Source: Rhizobium sp. ARZ01
GTDB lineage: Bacteria; Pseudomonadota; Alphaproteobacteria; Rhizobiales; Rhizobiaceae
NCBI RefSeq assembly: GCF_014851675.1
Contig: NZ_JACVAE010000001.1
Location: forward strand, 372,001 to 436,000
Length of the DNA: 64,000 bases
Reading direction: 5' to 3'
In this document: positions 35,060 to 44,010 of the stretch, in pieces
How the letters are laid out: every line of letters starts with the position of its first letter
How positions within the stretch are numbered: position 1 is the stretch's first letter
Notes under the pieces: model-generated
What the model saw: the letters and a program-made list of their open reading frames with translations, nothing else
Told to the model about the DNA's origin: nothing
Databases searched by the model: none
Translations under genes and position numbers: made by a program

Positions 35060-35530
35060 ATGGAGGGGCTCGAATGGATCGCAGCCTCGCCGATCGCCGC
35101 GGCGCTGAAGGCGTCGGGCACGCTCTACCTGTTCGTCAACGCGGCGCACATCCTGTCGATCGGCCTGATCGTCGGCGCGATCATGCCGCTGGACCTGCGC
35201 CTGCTCGGCCTGTTTCGCCGCTACCCGCTCTCCGCTCTCGGACCCTATCTTTCGGCAAGCGCTGCCATCGGGGTGGCGCTCGCGATCCTGACCGGTATCT
35301 GTCTGTTTTCCGTGCGCCCGATGGAATACGCGTCGAACCCGGCCTTCCTGGTCAAGCTGGCGCTGCTCGCCTGCGGCGTTGTCAATGCGCTTTCCGTACA
35401 CGGAACGACGCGGTGGATGGTTGCGGTGAACCATGGGAAGGTGTCACCGCTGCTCAGGCTGCAGGCTTTGCTCTCACTGACGCTCTGGGCCGCGACGCTC
35501 GTGGCCGGGCGCTGGATCGCCTTCGTCTGA
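35060..35530 (+). CDS. DUF6644 family membrane protein
   Basis: 156 residues from the ATG at 35060; a GTG at 35054 is also possible and neither has a strong ribosome site, which suggests coupling to the DUF6152 gene just upstream. Four or so membrane helices, with LYLFVNAAHILSIGLIVGAIMPLDLRLLG containing one histidine in a helix, as in small cytochrome-b-like four-helix proteins. Its usual partner is DUF6152, the preceding gene. Function unknown; the haem idea is speculative. Confidence 0.8.
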   Translation: MEGLEWIAASPIAAALKASGTLYLFVNAAHILSIGLIVGAIMPLDLRLLGLFRRYPLSALGPYLSASAAIGVALAILTGICLFSVRPMEYASNPAFLVKLALLACGVVNALSVHGTTRWMVAVNHGKVSPLLRLQALLSLTLWAATLVAGRWIAFV

Positions 35531-35543
35531 CCCGGCGCCGGGC

Positions 35544-37196
35544 TTACCGGTCGCTCGTCTCCCAGCGCGGATTGATCCACGGTTCCTGGTTGGAGCGGGG
35601 CAGGGGCTGCCGGCCGAGGATATGGTCGGCGGCCTTCTCGCCGGTCATGATCGAGGGACCGTTGAGGTTGCCGTAGGTGACGTGCGGGAAGATTGATGAA
35701 TCGGCGACCCGCAGGCCGTCGACGCCGATGACGCGCGTCTCCGGATCGACCACCGCCATCGGATCGTTGCGGTCACCCATCTTGCAGGTGCCGCAGGGGT
35801 GGTAGGCGCTTTCCAGGTGCTCGCGCAGGAAGGCGTCGATCTCCTCGTCCGTCTGCACCTTCGCGCCCGGCTGGATTTCCGGCCCGCGATAGTGGTCGAA
35901 GGCCTTCTGGCCAAAAATCTCCCGCGTCAGCCGTACGCAATGGCGGAACTTCTCCCAGTCTTCCGGATGGCTCATGTAGTTGAAGCGGATGACCGGATCG
36001 GCCATCGCATCGGCCGAGCGCAGCGTCACGCTGCCGCGCGACTTCGACAGGTTGTAGCCGACATGGGCCTGGAATCCGTGCGTGTTGGCGGCTGCCTTGC
36101 CGTCGTAGGAGATCGCCACGGGCAGGAAGTGGTACTGGATGTCTGGCTGCTTGACGCCGGGCGCGGAACGCAGGAAGGCGCAGGCCTCGAATTGGTTGGA
36201 GATGCCGAGCCCCTGCTTGAAGAACAGCCACTGCGCGCCCGCCACGCCCTGCCAGAACCACGGCAGCCACGAATAGAGCGATACCGGCTTGGTCGAGACC
36301 TGCTGGAAATAGAACTCCATGTGGTCCTGCAGGTTGGCGCCGACGCCCGGCCGGTCGGCCTTCACCTCGATCCCCATGTCCTGCAGATGCTGTCCTGGAC
36401 CAATGCCCGAGAGCATCAGTAGTTTCGGCGAGTTGAACGAGGAGGCCGAGACGATCACCTCGCGGTTGGCGCGCACCACCTCGATCTTGCCGCCGCGGTC
36501 GATCTCGACGCCGACGGCGCGGCCGCTCTCGATCACGATTTTCCGCGCAAAGCAGCGCACCAGCTCGACATTCGGCCGCTTCATCGCCGGCTTCAGATAA
36601 GCATTCGCCGCGGACCAGCGCCGGCCCTGCCAGACCGTCTGCTCCATCAGGCCAAAACCTTCCTGCTTGGAGCCGTTATAGTCCTCGGTCAGCTCGAAGC
36701 CGGCCTGCTTGCCCGCCTCGATGAAGGCGTGGAACAGCGGGTTCTTCACCGGTCCACGCTTGACGTGCAGCGGCCCATTCGTGCCGCGCCAGCCGTCCTC
36801 GCCGCCGTGGTTGTGCTCCATCCGCTTGAAATAGGGCAGCACGTCCGCATAGGCCCAGCCACGCGCGCCGAGCTCTTCCCAACGGTTGAAGTCCTCCGCG
36901 TGGCCGCGCACATAGACGAGCCCGTTGATCGACGATGACCCACCGATCACCTTGCCGCGCGGTGCGGTGATCCTGCGGTTGTTGAGGTTCGGCTCCGGTT
37001 CGGAAAGATAGCCCCAGTTGTAGCGCTTCATGCTCATCGGCCAGGCGAGCGCCGCCGGCATCTGGATGAACGGCCCGATGTCCGACCCGCCATACTCCAG
37101 AACCAAGACGGTGTTCTTGCCGTCCTCCGAGAGGCGATAGGCCAGTGCGGAGCCTGCCGAACCCGATCCGACGATGATGTAATCTGCCTGCTGCAT
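35544..37196 (-). CDS. betA: Choline dehydrogenase
   Basis: 550 residues of the GMC oxidoreductase family. The FAD-binding start is [21 protein letters not shown]; later come [19 protein letters not shown] (signature 1), [17 protein letters not shown] (signature 2) and the catalytic HPCGTCKMG. It oxidises choline to betaine aldehyde at the membrane. In rhizobia the gene is the last of betICBA; here it is separated from betB by about 615 bases containing an insert, and its start codon region is duplicated at 37703-37731. It could therefore be uncoupled from the operon promoter. Confidence 0.95.
   Translation of the reverse strand: MQQADYIIVGSGSAGSALAYRLSEDGKNTVLVLEYGGSDIGPFIQMPAALAWPMSMKRYNWGYLSEPEPNLNNRRITAPRGKVIGGSSSINGLVYVRGHAEDFNRWEELGARGWAYADVLPYFKRMEHNHGGEDGWRGTNGPLHVKRGPVKNPLFHAFIEAGKQAGFELTEDYNGSKQEGFGLMEQTVWQGRRWSAANAYLKPAMKRPNVELVRCFARKIVIESGRAVGVEIDRGGKIEVVRANREVIVSASSFNSPKLLMLSGIGPGQHLQDMGIEVKADRPGVGANLQDHMEFYFQQVSTKPVSLYSWLPWFWQGVAGAQWLFFKQGLGISNQFEACAFLRSAPGVKQPDIQYHFLPVAISYDGKAAANTHGFQAHVGYNLSKSRGSVTLRSADAMADPVIRFNYMSHPEDWEKFRHCVRLTREIFGQKAFDHYRGPEIQPGAKVQTDEEIDAFLREHLESAYHPCGTCKMGDRNDPMAVVDPETRVIGVDGLRVADSSIFPHVTYGNLNGPSIMTGEKAADHILGRQPLPRSNQEPWINPRWETSDR
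37168..37196. repeat. Direct repeat copy 1 (start of betA)
   Basis: This includes ATGATGTAATCTGC and TGCAT, the complement of the first codons of betA. About 25 of 29 bases match copy 2 at 37703-37731. The two copies bound an insert of about 506 bases. Confidence 0.75.
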
Positions 37197-37329
37197 GATG
37201 ATGTTCCGCTTAAGCTTCGTTAGGCATTGTTGCGTGTTTCATCGACCTGCATGGCTCGTTTCCGTTGAAAACGCCAAGGATCGAAATTAGGTCTGTGGTT
37301 GTATACTTAGTTGGGGATGCGGACTTCAA

Positions 37330-37662
37330 ATGCCCGGAGAAGGCTTCCGAAAGAAACTGCTGCAGCGATTGAGCGCGGTAGAAAATGCTCGTCTGAAGGA
37401 AGAGAAAGAAAGAGAACGCCGCGCCGAGGGGACGGAGAACGTTTATCGAGATACGCGACAAGAAATTTCGGCGTTCTCCTTCTTGAAAAGAAAACTCAGA
37501 ATCGGTCTTTGTGTGTTCTCGTGCGTGCTTATAGCCGCGGTACTCCAAGAGGCCACGGGTATCGCATTTTTCTTCTGGTATGTACCGTTGTGTTGTCTCT
37601 GTATCTATGCCCTCTGGAAGCGCGTGGTCGTTAAGCCCTCTCGGCTGAGGCACTACGACTGA
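37330..37662 (+). CDS. Orphan two-helix membrane protein inside the betB-betA gap
   Basis: 110 residues on the strand opposite to bet. The N-terminal half is highly charged and probably coiled coil (RLSAVENARLKEEKERERR), the second half has two hydrophobic helices (IGLCVFSCVLIAAVLQEA and FFFWYVPLCCLCIYALW). The base composition of the insert is lower in GC than the bet genes. The ribosome site is weak. I do not recognise the family. It sits between two copies of the betA start and may be cargo of the insertion, or a chance frame. Confidence 0.5.
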   Translation: MPGEGFRKKLLQRLSAVENARLKEEKERERRAEGTENVYRDTRQEISAFSFLKRKLRIGLCVFSCVLIAAVLQEATGIAFFFWYVPLCCLCIYALWKRVVVKPSRLRHYD

Positions 37663-37702
37663 CTCATACAGAAACGCACCGCGGGCCGGCACCGTGTCGG
37701 AG

Positions 37703-37731
37703 CGGATGATGATGTAATCTGCGTTCTGCAT
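37703..37731. repeat. Direct repeat copy 2 (remnant of a betA start)
   Basis: On the minus strand it encodes MQNADYIII-x-S, nearly the true BetA start [11 protein letters not shown], with GGTAACGGCA as ribosome-site-like sequence upstream. Beyond this the frame degenerates. Removal of the segment between the copies would rejoin betA to this original start region. Confidence 0.75.
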
Positions 37732-37760
37732 TGCCGTTACCCAGCAGTTCCTGTTCGATG

Positions 37761-37806
37761 GCCCCTCCCCAACCCCTCCCCACAAGGGGAGGGGTTGGAG
37801 AGGGGC
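37761..37806. repeat. Palindromic intergenic repeat upstream of the betA remnant
   Basis: GCCCCTCCCC-AACCCCTCCCC and its near-complement form a stem of about 20 bp around ACAA, followed by TTTTT on the plus strand. It resembles rhizobial intergenic palindromes and may also end plus-strand transcripts from the insert. Confidence 0.75.
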
Positions 37807-37812
37807 TTTTTC

Positions 37813-39276
37813 TCAATACGGTGCTTCCACCGACCCCATCGACACGTAGACCGTCTTCAGCTCCGAATAGTGCTGAAGCGCCGCCAGCGAATTCTCGCGG
37901 CCGAAGCCGGACTGCTTGGAGCCGCCGAAGGGGATTTCGACCGGGCAGAGGTTGTAGGTGTTGATCCAGAGCGTCCCGGCTTCGAGCTGGTCGACAACGC
38001 GGTGGGCGCGGGCGATGTCGCGGGTGAACACGCCGCCGGAGAGGCCGAACTCGGTGGCGTTGCCGCGGGCGATCACTTCCTCTTCATTGTCGAAGTCGAG
38101 CACGCACATGACGGGCCCGAAGATCTCTTCCCGCGCGATCGTCATTTCGTCGGTGACGTCGGCAAAGACAGTCGGCTGGATGTAGTAGCCCTCGCCGGAA
38201 ACATGGTTCGGGATGCCGCCGCCGGTAACAAGCGTCGCGCCTTCCGACTTGCCCTTGCCGATATAGTCCAGCACCTTGTCGCGCTGCGCCTTCGACACCA
38301 TCGGCCCGAGCTGCGTCGCCTCGTCCATCGGCTCGCCGATGACGATCTTTTCCGTCCGCTCCTTCAGCCGCGCCAGGAATTGCTCCTTGATGCCCTTCTG
38401 GACGAAGACGCGGGTGCCGTTCGAGCAGACCTGGCCGGTCGAGTAGAAATTGCCGAGCATCGCCCCGCCGATAGCGCTTTCGAGGTCGGCATCGTCGAAG
38501 ACGATCAGCGGCGACTTGCCGCCGAGTTCCATCGTGACGTGTTTCAGCGCCGAGGCCGCAGCACCCGCCACCTTCTTGCCCGTCGGCACCGAGCCGGTCA
38601 GCGACACCTTGGCGACATCAGGATGGTTGACGAGCAGCGGACCTGTCGTGCGGTCGCCCTGGATGACGTTGTAGAGCCCCTTCGGCAGGCCGGCCTCGAT
38701 GAGGATTTCGGCGATCTTCAGGGCGCCGAGCGGCGTGTTTTCCGAGGGCTTGAAGACCATCGCATTGCCGCAGACCAGCGCCGGCGCGCCCTTCCAGCAG
38801 GCGATCTGCTGGGGATAGTTCCAGGCGCCGATGCCGACGCAGACGCCGAGCGGCACGCGCTTGGTGAAGGCGAAATCCTGGCCGAGCGGGATGTAGTCGC
38901 CATTGAGCCCGGCCGCGGCGATGCCGCCGAAGAACTCGAAACTGTCGGCGCCGGAGGTCGGGTCGGCGACGATGGTCTCCTGGATCGGCTTGCCTGTGTC
39001 GAGCGTCTCAAGCTCCGAGAGCTCGCGGTTGCGCTCGCGCATGATCTCGGCGGCGCGCTTGAGGATGCGCCCGCGCGCCGTCGGGCTCATCGCTGCCCAT
39101 TCGGGCTGGGCGCGCTTGGCAGCCGCGATCGCCTTCTCGACGATCGCGGGCGTTGCCGCATGCAGCCGCGCGATCACCTCGCCGGTGGCGGGATAGAGGC
39201 TCTCGAACGGCGTGCCGGCGGTGTCCTCGACATATTCGCCGTCGATGAAGTGGCTGGCTTTCGGCTGGGCTCTCAT
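37813..39276 (-). CDS. betB: Betaine aldehyde dehydrogenase
   Basis: 487 residues of the NAD(P)-dependent aldehyde dehydrogenase family. The active-site glutamate is in [17 protein letters not shown] and the nucleophile in [30 protein letters not shown] and the NAD segment [16 protein letters not shown] are in place. It oxidises betaine aldehyde to glycine betaine, the osmoprotectant. It begins two bases after betC ends, consistent with co-transcription from betI. The usual next gene betA is displaced by the insert described at 37168-37731. Confidence 0.96.
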   Translation of the reverse strand: MRAQPKASHFIDGEYVEDTAGTPFESLYPATGEVIARLHAATPAIVEKAIAAAKRAQPEWAAMSPTARGRILKRAAEIMRERNRELSELETLDTGKPIQETIVADPTSGADSFEFFGGIAAAGLNGDYIPLGQDFAFTKRVPLGVCVGIGAWNYPQQIACWKGAPALVCGNAMVFKPSENTPLGALKIAEILIEAGLPKGLYNVIQGDRTTGPLLVNHPDVAKVSLTGSVPTGKKVAGAAASALKHVTMELGGKSPLIVFDDADLESAIGGAMLGNFYSTGQVCSNGTRVFVQKGIKEQFLARLKERTEKIVIGEPMDEATQLGPMVSKAQRDKVLDYIGKGKSEGATLVTGGGIPNHVSGEGYYIQPTVFADVTDEMTIAREEIFGPVMCVLDFDNEEEVIARGNATEFGLSGGVFTRDIARAHRVVDQLEAGTLWINTYNLCPVEIPFGGSKQSGFGRENSLAALQHYSELKTVYVSMGSVEAPY

Positions 39277-39277
39277 C

Positions 39278-40807
39278 TCATTCTCCCCGCGGGTAGCGTT
39301 TGGATTCCTCGAGGTTGTCGAGGTTCATGTGGTTGCGCATGTAGCGCTCGGAAGCCTTTTGCAGCGGCTGGTGATCCCAGGGATAGTAAGCGCCGTTGCG
39401 CAGCGCCTCGTAGACCAGCCAGCGTCGCGCCTGGCTCTCGCGCACGGCGGCATCGAAAGCCTCCATGTCCCAGCGCGCCTCGCGCATCTGCCGGAAGGCC
39501 TCCAGCGTCGCCTTGACGATTGGGTCGGAGGAGGACGCCAGATTGGTCAGCTCCAACGGATCGGCCTCGAGATCGTAAAGTTGTTCGGGATCGAGTTCGC
39601 AATGGATATATTTCCACTTGCCCTCGCGGATTCCGACGATCGGTGCGTAAGAGGCTTCCGCCGCGTACTCCATCAGCACCGGCGCGGTGCGTTCTTCGCC
39701 GTTGATGACCGGCACTAGGCTTTCGCCATCCGTCCATGGCATCACCTCGTCCATCGAGATGCCGGCGAGGTCACAGAGGGTCGGCGTGACGTCGAGGTTG
39801 GAGGTCGGTGCGAGATGCAGGCCGGCGGTGACGCCGGGGCCGGATATCATCAGCGGCACGCGTGCCGAACCCTCGAAGAAGTTCATCTTGAACCACAGGC
39901 CGCGCTCGCCGAGCATGTCGCCGTGGTCGGAGCAGAACAGGATCAGCGTGTCGTCCAGCATTCTTGTCCGGGTGAGCGTGTCGACCAGTTCGCCGACCTT
40001 CTGGTCGAGATAGGAGATATTGGCGAAATAGGCGCGGCGCGAGCGGCGAACATTTTCGTCAGTGATGCTGAAGCTGGCGTAGTCGCAGGCGTGCAGGATG
40101 CGCGCCGAATGCGGGTCCTGCTTCTCCAGCATGCCGACCTCAGGCTCCAGATACTGGCAGTCCTCGTAGAGGTCCCAGAATTTCTTCCGCGCCACATAGG
40201 GGTCGTGCGGATGGGTGAAGGAAACCGTGACGCACCAGGGACGGTGGTCCGTGTCGTCGTTCTCGCGCGAGAGTTGGTAGAGCTTCTGATTGGCGAGGAA
40301 GGCGACCTCGTCGTCATACTCCATCTGGTTGGTGATCTCGGCAACGCCGGCACCCGTCACCGAGCCCATGTTGTGATACCACCAGTCGATCCGCTCTCCG
40401 GGCTTGCGGTAATCCGGCGTCCAGCCGAAATCGGCCGGGTAGATGTCGGTCGTCAGCCGCTCCTCAAAGCCATGCAACTGGTCCGGTCCGACGAAATGCA
40501 TTTTCCCCGACAGCGCCGTGTAGTAGCCGGCGCGGCGCAGGTGATGGGCAAAGGTCGGGATCGAAGAGACGTACTCGGCGGCGTTGTCATAGACCCGCGT
40601 GCGGCTCGGCAGTTGCCCGGCCATGAAGGAGGCGCGGGCAGGGGCGCACAGTGGCGAGGACGTGTAGTTGTTGCGAAAGCGGGCTGACCGCTTGGCGAGT
40701 GCCTTCAGATGTGGCGCATGCAGCCAGTCCGCCGGGCCGTCCGGAAAGAGCTTTCCGTTCAACTGGTCGACCATGATGATCAGGATGTTCGGCTTTCTGG
40801 CAGTCAC
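39278..40807 (-). CDS. betC: Choline-O-sulfatase
   Basis: 509 residues of the alkaline-phosphatase/sulfatase superfamily. The metal-site start is [12 protein letters not shown]; the formylglycine precursor is Cys54 in [12 protein letters not shown], followed by later metal ligands [13 protein letters not shown]. It hydrolyses choline-O-sulfate to choline and sulfate. The position before betB and after betI is the rhizobial betICBA order. The released sulfate links this operon to the cysPTWA and cysHDN genes nearby. Confidence 0.96.
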   Translation of the reverse strand: MTARKPNILIIMVDQLNGKLFPDGPADWLHAPHLKALAKRSARFRNNYTSSPLCAPARASFMAGQLPSRTRVYDNAAEYVSSIPTFAHHLRRAGYYTALSGKMHFVGPDQLHGFEERLTTDIYPADFGWTPDYRKPGERIDWWYHNMGSVTGAGVAEITNQMEYDDEVAFLANQKLYQLSRENDDTDHRPWCVTVSFTHPHDPYVARKKFWDLYEDCQYLEPEVGMLEKQDPHSARILHACDYASFSITDENVRRSRRAYFANISYLDQKVGELVDTLTRTRMLDDTLILFCSDHGDMLGERGLWFKMNFFEGSARVPLMISGPGVTAGLHLAPTSNLDVTPTLCDLAGISMDEVMPWTDGESLVPVINGEERTAPVLMEYAAEASYAPIVGIREGKWKYIHCELDPEQLYDLEADPLELTNLASSSDPIVKATLEAFRQMREARWDMEAFDAAVRESQARRWLVYEALRNGAYYPWDHQPLQKASERYMRNHMNLDNLEESKRYPRGE

Positions 40808-40854
40808 GGGATGCGGATCCTTGAGGCGAGAGCGAAGATTGCGGGCATGACGTT

Positions 40855-40922
40855 GCCCCTCACCCTAGCCCTCTCCCCGCAAGCGGGGAGAAGGTGCCGG
40901 CAGGCGGATGAGGGGCGGATGC
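40855..40922. repeat. Palindromic intergenic repeat, encoding the end of BetI
   Basis: Outer arms GCCCCTCA (40855-40862) and TGAGGGGC (40909-40916) enclose an inner TCTCCCCGC-AA-GCGGGGAGA stem (40872-40891). The left half is the inverted copy of the repeat at 63400-63439. The BetI stop codon lies in the outer arm. Confidence 0.85.
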
Positions 40923-41519
40923 GTCCGCAGCATTGACTCCGATCGGTTGAAGCTGCGCATTCAGATAATCCTCAGTGAGCGCGATCGAGGAATCGACGCT
41001 GATGGGAACGGACCTTAGACTTTGCCGGATATAGAGCCCGTCGATCATCGCGGCGGCGCCTTCGGCGATGCGAACTGCGTCATCGGCCGGGCAAAGCCGT
41101 TTCAGGTTGGCCACGAGGTTCGAGCGCAGGCGGCGCGCATAGAGCACGAGCAGCCGCCGCGTTTCCTCCGAGCGTTGGGCATCGGCGTAGAAGGCGAGCC
41201 AGGCGGCGATCGTTTCCGGAGCGAATTGATCCGCCTGGAAGTTTACGCGGATGATTGCCGAGAGTTTTTCACGCGGCGCCTGAACGGATTGAATCGCCTT
41301 GATCACATCTTCGCGTAACTGCCTGAGTAGACTCCGGATTGTCGCCAGCAGCAGCTGTTCTTTCGACCCGAAATAGTGATGCGCTAAGGCCGGCGATACG
41401 CCCGCGTGCCGGGCGATTTCCGACATCGTCACGGCCAGCGAGCCGTGATCGCCGACCGCCTTGAGCGTCGCGTCCACAAGCGCCTTGCGGCGTACCGGCT
41501 CCATTCCGACCTTGGGCAT
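40860..41519 (-). CDS. betI: TetR-family repressor of choline genes, BetI
   Basis: 219 residues from the ATG at 41519 (MPKVGMEPVRRKALVDATLKA). The helix-turn-helix is VTMSEIARHAGVSPALAHHYFGSKEQLL, and AEGAAAMIDGLYIRQSLR is a hallmark of BetI. It represses the bet operon in the absence of choline; betC follows 52 bases behind its end. BetI normally ends near DYLNAQL; here a tail of about 20 residues (ASAPHPPAGTFSPLAGRGLG) is encoded by an intergenic repeat, including the stop. Confidence 0.95.
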   Translation of the reverse strand: MPKVGMEPVRRKALVDATLKAVGDHGSLAVTMSEIARHAGVSPALAHHYFGSKEQLLLATIRSLLRQLREDVIKAIQSVQAPREKLSAIIRVNFQADQFAPETIAAWLAFYADAQRSEETRRLLVLYARRLRSNLVANLKRLCPADDAVRIAEGAAAMIDGLYIRQSLRSVPISVDSSIALTEDYLNAQLQPIGVNAADASAPHPPAGTFSPLAGRGLG

Positions 41520-41551
41520 ATCTCGCCTCCCTGGCCGCCACATTATTTTTA

Positions 41552-41569
41552 ATTGACTGGCCAATCAAT
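41552..41569. promoter_or_regulatory. BetI operator candidate
   Basis: ATTGACTGGCCAATCAAT is an 18-bp palindrome with one mismatch, 33 bases upstream of the betI start. BetI operators of this kind (TTGA-TTGG type) lie at bet promoters. Confidence 0.7.
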
Positions 41570-41669
41570 AAAAATGTGACAGGTGCTGCTGCGCGTATGT
41601 CGCCGATCATGACAACTGTCGATTTCGTGGTACGATCAGCTTGTTTTGTTTCAGCTATTGGGGGTGGTC

Positions 41670-42224
41670 ATGGCTGTTCATTCCGAAATACCTCGCTTGT
41701 CTGAAGTGCGTGGAAAATGGGGCTGGTTCGTCGCCCTCGGTGTCGCTCTCCTTGCTTTCGGCATCATTGCCGCCGGCAATCTGCTGTGGGCGACGGTGGT
41801 CACGGTCTACTATGTCGGCATGCTGATGATCATCGGCGGCTGCGTTTATCTGGCCCATGCCTTCCAGGTGAAGGCGTGGAAGGACACGATTTACTGGGTG
41901 CTGAGCGCGCTGCTCTATCTTGCCGCGGGCGTGCTGGCCTTCACCAATCCGGTCCTCACGTCGAAGGTCCTGACGCTGTTCATGGCCTGCGCGCTCCTCG
42001 TCTCCGGCCTCTTCCGCATCTGGGTGGCGTTTCACTCGCGCGACGAGGGTGCCGGATGGGGCTGGCTGCTTGCGGGCGGCATCGTCACGGCACTGGCCGG
42101 CATCGTCTTCCTCATCGGCTGGCCGGTCAACAGCCTGTGGCTGCTTGGCCTGTTCCTCGCCTTCGACCTGGCAATGCAGGGATGGTCGCTGATCTTCTTC
42201 GGTCTGGCGCTACGCAAGGCGTGA
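41670..42224 (+). CDS. HdeD family membrane protein
   Basis: 184 residues from the ATG at 41670, with GGGGTGG upstream. Six membrane helices with conserved features of the HdeD/DUF308 family: WGWFVALGVALLAFGIIA in the first pair, SALLYLAAGVLAFTNPVLT and WGWLLAGGIVTALAGIVF in the following two repeats. HdeD in E. coli is an acid-stress membrane protein; a role here is unknown. It is divergent from betI with about 150 bases between, so no common regulation is evident beyond that gap. Confidence 0.9.
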   Translation: MAVHSEIPRLSEVRGKWGWFVALGVALLAFGIIAAGNLLWATVVTVYYVGMLMIIGGCVYLAHAFQVKAWKDTIYWVLSALLYLAAGVLAFTNPVLTSKVLTLFMACALLVSGLFRIWVAFHSRDEGAGWGWLLAGGIVTALAGIVFLIGWPVNSLWLLGLFLAFDLAMQGWSLIFFGLALRKA

Positions 42225-42308
42225 GGCACCGCGCTTTAGTCGGACGGTCGCGGCGTCGTGTCGGTTTGACACCGCCGCCGCCCTTGCGATAAACAGCCGT
42301 TGTGTGAT

Positions 42309-42356
42309 GGGGATGGAGCTCCCCGACAACCGCCGTATCGGCTGATAGCTCCTGCC
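42309..42356 (+). ncRNA. Fluoride riboswitch (crcB motif)
   Basis: The motif reads GGGG-ATGGAGCT-CCCC, then ACAACCGCCG-TAT-CGGC-TGATAGCTCC. The GGGG/CCCC stem carries a loop ATGGAGCT whose GGAGCT pairs with AGCTCC at 42347-42352, forming the known pseudoknot; GCCG/CGGC is the third stem. It is 94 bases upstream of the crcB start, the expected partner. Confidence 0.93.
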
Positions 42357-42449
42357 AAGGCGGACCGGAAGGTCTCCCGGTGCAGGCGCGCGAAATGCAG
42401 CCGCTCGTGGGTCGTTTCCGTTACCGCCACAGCGTGGAAGGGTAACGAT

Positions 42450-42836
42450 ATGAATTATCTCATTGTTTTCATCGGCGCGGGAATCGGCGGCGCAAGTCGG
42501 CACGGCGTCAACGTCCTGGCCGACCGAATTTCCAGCAACGGATTTCCGCTCGGAACGATTGCCGTGAACGTCCTCGGCTGCATGGTGATGGGTTTGCTTG
42601 CCGGCTTCTTCGCCTTTCGTGGGCATCTGCCGCAGGAGTGGCGACTGCTTCTGACGACCGGCGTGCTCGGCGGCTTCACCACCTTTTCCGCCTTCGCACT
42701 CGACGCCACGCTTTTGTGGGAGCGGGGAAATCTGGGTCTCGCGGCGGCCTATGTGTTTGCGAGCGTTGTCCTGTCGCTTGGCGCGGTCATCGCCGGCCTG
42801 TTCCTCGCTCGTTTGGCTTCGGCGGGCCTGCCGTGA
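42450..42836 (+). CDS. crcB: Fluoride channel CrcB/Fluc
   Basis: 128 residues from the ATG at 42450. Family landmarks are IGGASRHGVNVL, the FPLGTIAVNVLGCMVMG loop-helix with the channel Asn, and TTGVLGGFTTFSAFALD with the TTFS fluoride-lining track. Dual-topology homodimer in the inner membrane that lets fluoride out. Preceded by a fluoride riboswitch, so it should be turned on by fluoride. The last four bases overlap the start of the following EamA gene. Confidence 0.96.
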   Translation: MNYLIVFIGAGIGGASRHGVNVLADRISSNGFPLGTIAVNVLGCMVMGLLAGFFAFRGHLPQEWRLLLTTGVLGGFTTFSAFALDATLLWERGNLGLAAAYVFASVVLSLGAVIAGLFLARLASAGLP

Positions 42837-43270
42837 AGTCTGTCCTCGCATCCTGGCAGCTCTGGGCGATGGGTTCGGCGGTCTTCGCGGCACTGACCGC
42901 CATATTCGCCAAGGTCGGCATTGAAGGGGTGAGTTCCGATTTCGCCACGTTCATCCGCACGATCGTCATTCTCGCTTCGATCGCCTTCATCCTTTCGGTC
43001 ACGGGAAGCTGGCAGGAGCCGGCGACTGTTTCGGCGAAAAGCTGGCTGTTTCTCGTCCTGTCAGGCCTTGCGACGGGGGCCTCCTGGCTCTGCTACTTTC
43101 GCGCTCTGAAGCTTGGCAACGCCTCGCAGGTGGCGCCGGTCGACAAACTGAGCGTGGTGCTGGTGGCGGCTTTTGCGGCGGTGTTTCTGGGCGAGCGGCT
43201 GTCGCCCATGCACTGGCTCGCGGTGTGCTTCATCGCGACCGGCGCTGTCATGCTGACGCTGCGCATTTGA
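42833..43270 (+). CDS. Half-size EamA (DMT) family membrane protein
   Basis: 145 residues from the GTG at 42833, which overlaps the crcB stop in a GTGA. Only one EamA domain is present (normal DMT transporters have two): five hydrophobic helices, with FVLVLSGLATGASWLCYFRAL-like segment (seen as LSGLATGASWLCYFRALKLG) and APVDKLSVVLVAAFAAVFLGE. Half-size DMT proteins act as dimers. It is co-transcribed with crcB under the fluoride riboswitch, so expression should follow fluoride, though a role in fluoride tolerance is only inferred. Confidence 0.85.
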   Translation: MKSVLASWQLWAMGSAVFAALTAIFAKVGIEGVSSDFATFIRTIVILASIAFILSVTGSWQEPATVSAKSWLFLVLSGLATGASWLCYFRALKLGNASQVAPVDKLSVVLVAAFAAVFLGERLSPMHWLAVCFIATGAVMLTLRI

Positions 43271-43298
43271 CGGGCGCAATCGAGGCTTAAAAGGAGGA

Positions 43299-43330
43299 AG
43301 GGCGGACCCGGCCACCGGATCCGCCCTCTT
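43299..43330 (+). terminator. Terminator of the crcB-EamA unit
   Basis: AGGGCGGA (43299-43306) and TCCGCCCT (43320-43327) pair around a loop that can form a further CCGG/CCGG pairing, followed by CTTTCGG, 28 bases after the stop. Confidence 0.7.
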
Positions 43331-43425
43331 TCGGTCTGACAGCTTGCGCACACACACAGCCGCAAGCCCGGCCTATCCTGAGCGGCCCTTTGTAGTGTCG
43401 GGGCAGGCCGCTCAAGCCTGTGGAA

Positions 43426-43683
43426 TTACTGCAGGATCTTCACAGCATGGGCTTCATGCTTTTTCCCGACCATGTCCCACGATACCGAGACCTTCTCGCC
43501 GGCCTTCAGGCCGGGATCCTTGAAGCCCTTGGGCAGGATGTACATCGTGCCATCGGCGAGTGTGAGGCTCATGTGGCTAGGGCTGTAGGACTTGACCGTT
43601 CCGGTTGCCGTCTGGGCTGCAAGGGCTGCGGCCGGAACGGACAGAAGGGCAACGATTGCGAGATTGGAAAGAAGAACACGCAT
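43426..43683 (-). CDS. DUF1344 family small exported protein
   Basis: 85 residues. Signal peptide MRVLLSNLAIVALLSVPAAALAA, then a beta-rich domain TGTVKSYSPSHMSLTLADGTMYILPKGF and LKAGEKVSVSWDMVGKKHEAHAV. This is the DUF1344 pattern, common in Rhizobiales and unassigned. Single gene; a short hairpin (GCCCTC-CGA-GAGGGC at 43702-43716) lies in its leader, purpose unknown. Confidence 0.85.
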   Translation of the reverse strand: MRVLLSNLAIVALLSVPAAALAAQTATGTVKSYSPSHMSLTLADGTMYILPKGFKDPGLKAGEKVSVSWDMVGKKHEAHAVKILQ

Positions 43684-43839
43684 CAGAGTTGTCCTGTTTA
43701 GGCCCTCCGAGAGGGCTCTTTCCGAAGCCGTCCGGAAGGCGTCGTGTCGCGGTCAAGACCGCCGGCGCTTCCCGGCTTCGGCGTGAAAATTAGACCGGTC
43801 CAATGGCGACTTCAAATTAAAGATAGGTAATTTTACAAG

Positions 43840-43855
43840 CTCATGAAATCATGAG
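43840..43855. promoter_or_regulatory. Perfect inverted repeat CTCATGA-AA-TCATGAG
   Basis: The 7-bp arms are perfect with a 2-base spacer, in an AT-rich region between DUF1344 (minus) and the quinone reductase gene (plus). It could be an operator for either. No bound protein is known. Confidence 0.4.
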
Positions 43856-44010
43856 ATTTCAATGATTTGTGACGAATTGTGGCAGTCGCAAGATGACTGA
43901 AATTTAATTTTTGCGGGCCCTTCTGGCCTGACTTTCGCAGGCACTTTCCGCTATGTTGTAGATAGCTTGAATTGAAAGTGCGCCTGCGCTGACAACTCGG
44001 AGGAAACGCC

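Noticed and set aside
37210..37785. Minus-strand frame of 191 codons through the bet insert
   Set aside because: It only joins the betA start remnant to the complement of the insert; after the first ten codons nothing resembles BetA or another family.
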